Assembly (NCBI GenBank): GCA_937983085.1
Contig: CALJKZ010000119.1
Location: 1-6,876, forward strand
DNA: 6,876 bases
DNA from: an uncultured Gemmatimonadales bacterium
GTDB lineage: Bacteria > Gemmatimonadota > Gemmatimonadetes > Longimicrobiales > Gaopeijiaceae
Direction: 5' to 3'
Made by a program: the position numbers and the translations under genes. Below, one piece after another: positions 5,987 through 6,876 of this stretch. The notes beneath the pieces are model-generated. The model had not been told where the DNA came from. It did not search any database and saw nothing but the letters and a program-made list of their open reading frames with translations. The stretch's first letter is position 1. Each line of letters opens with the position of its first letter.

Positions 5987-6876
5987 GATCGAGATCAAGC
6001 AGCTCGGTGACCATGTGGGAGCAGAGGTCACCGTCACGGGGTGGGTCGAGGCGACACGCGGCCACGGGAAGGTGTCCTTCACCGTCGTCCGCGACGGCAC
6101 GGGCATCGTCCAGGGCGTGCTGGTGAAGAGCCAGGTCGACGAAGCGGTATGGGACGTCCAACAGGCCCTTACCCAGGAGTCCGTTGTAGCCCTCACCGGA
6201 GAAGTGAAGGCCGACGACCGCGCGCCGGGTGGTTACGAGCTCGGGGTGACCCACGTCGAGCTGGTGTCGCTGGCGGAGGAGTACCCCATCCAGCCCAAGG
6301 AGCACGGGGTGGAGTTCCTCATGGACCACCGGCACCTCTGGCTCCGCTCGTCCCTCCAGAGGGCGGGCCTGCGCATCCGGGCCGAGGTGGAGCAGGCGGT
6401 CCACGACTTCTTCTACAACCGGGACTTCGTCCGTATCGACACGCCGATCCTCACCGGCGCCATCGGAGAGCACGCGGGCACGCTCTTCGAGACGGACTAC
6501 TTCGGCGAGTCGGCGTACATGGCCCAGACCGGCCAGCTCTATGTGGAAGCGGCGTGTCCGGCCTTCCGAAGGGTGTACTGCTTCGGCCCCACCTTCCGGG
6601 CGGAGAAGTCGAAGACGCGTCGACACCTCACCGAGTTCTGGATGGTGGAGCCCGAGGTCGCCTTCGCCGACTCCAACGACAACATGCATCTCCAGGAGGA
6701 GTTCGTTTCCTACCTGGTGGAGCGTGCCCTAGAGCGGTGCAGCGACGAACTGGAGGTGCTGGAGCGGGACACGTCGCTCCTGGAGCGCGTGAAGCCTCCC
6801 TTCCCGCGCCTCATGAACGATCGGACGGGCGCGGTGCACGAGAAGACTGGAGATACCGGCGAGGGGCGTCTCGTGA
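5985..6876 (+). CDS. asnS: Asparaginyl-tRNA synthetase, 3' end outside window
   Basis: AsnS is the class IIb synthetase that charges tRNA-Asn with asparagine using ATP. The first 297 codons are present and the frame is still open at the window edge. The N-terminal OB-fold anticodon-binding domain covers about residues 1-95 (VTGWVEATR, VVRDGTGIVQGVLVK, DDRAPGGYEL). It is followed by the linker PKEHGVEFLMDHRHLWLR (104-121) and the catalytic domain. Motif 1 ends at IDTPIL (151-156), and motif 2 is FRAEKSKTRRHLTEFW (204-219) with the Arg-Glu that binds ATP and amino acid. Motif 3 would lie beyond the window. The segment GEHAGTLFETDYFG (161-174) and AQTGQLYVEAA (180-190) place it in AsnRS rather than AspRS. 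After PPFPRL (271-276) the expected Y-D-x-A-V pattern is not clear. Start ATG 5985 matches the family's usual N-terminus (IKQLGDHVG). The gene begins 72 bp after recG, behind the inverted repeats noted in its leader. Confidence 0.95.
   Translation, partial: MIEIKQLGDHVGAEVTVTGWVEATRGHGKVSFTVVRDGTGIVQGVLVKSQVDEAVWDVQQALTQESVVALTGEVKADDRAPGGYELGVTHVELVSLAEEYPIQPKEHGVEFLMDHRHLWLRSSLQRAGLRIRAEVEQAVHDFFYNRDFVRIDTPILTGAIGEHAGTLFETDYFGESAYMAQTGQLYVEAACPAFRRVYCFGPTFRAEKSKTRRHLTEFWMVEPEVAFADSNDNMHLQEEFVSYLVERALERCSDELEVLERDTSLLERVKPPFPRLMNDRTGAVHEKTGDTGEGRLV

Noticed and set aside
5088..6689. Long open minus-strand frame of 533 codons
   Set aside because: It lies antisense to the 3' end of recG and to asnS, has low-complexity composition (Arg, His, Val, Gly, Asp) and no recognisable motif. 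High-GC codon use on the + strand produces such shadows.

Overview
The window is GC-rich (roughly two thirds G+C by eye), and every convincing gene lies on the + strand. In order these are: the 3' part of an M23-family cell-wall endopeptidase (1-678), a membrane-anchored protein with a von Willebrand A-like (vWA) domain (745-2685), the SRP receptor GTPase FtsY (2709-3629), the branch-migration helicase RecG (3822-5912), and the 5' part of asparaginyl-tRNA synthetase AsnS (5985 to the window end). Two genes start at GTG (745 and 3822), and clear Shine-Dalgarno sequences are scarce. The protein styles suggest a Gemmatimonadota-like or related high-GC Gram-negative bacterium: an FtsY without a long acidic N-domain, and a vWA/amidotransferase-like membrane protein ending in a TM helix plus arginine-rich tail. 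That assignment is an inference from memory of these families, not a database result.

Layout: M23 peptidase, 66 bp gap, vWA protein, 23 bp gap, ftsY, 192 bp gap, recG, 72 bp gap, asnS. The spacing fits one or two co-oriented transcription units. The gene contents are mostly housekeeping (envelope remodelling, membrane targeting, recombination repair, translation) and do not form an obvious single pathway.

The one structure that the genes do not explain is the ftsY-recG spacer. Positions 3626-3793 form a 168-bp quasi-palindrome. Its 23-bp terminal inverted repeats match at 21 of 23 positions, both ends carry CTAG, and a perfect 6-bp stem with a 4-nt loop sits within 1 bp of its exact centre. 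It looks like a small non-autonomous insertion (MITE-like) placed on the stop codon of ftsY, which it leaves intact. Without it, ftsY and recG would be only 28 bp apart. A second, weaker feature is a pair of mutually exclusive inverted repeats in the asnS leader, one of which covers the asnS start codon. I see no CRISPR array, tRNA, rRNA, defence system or convincing Rho-independent terminator.
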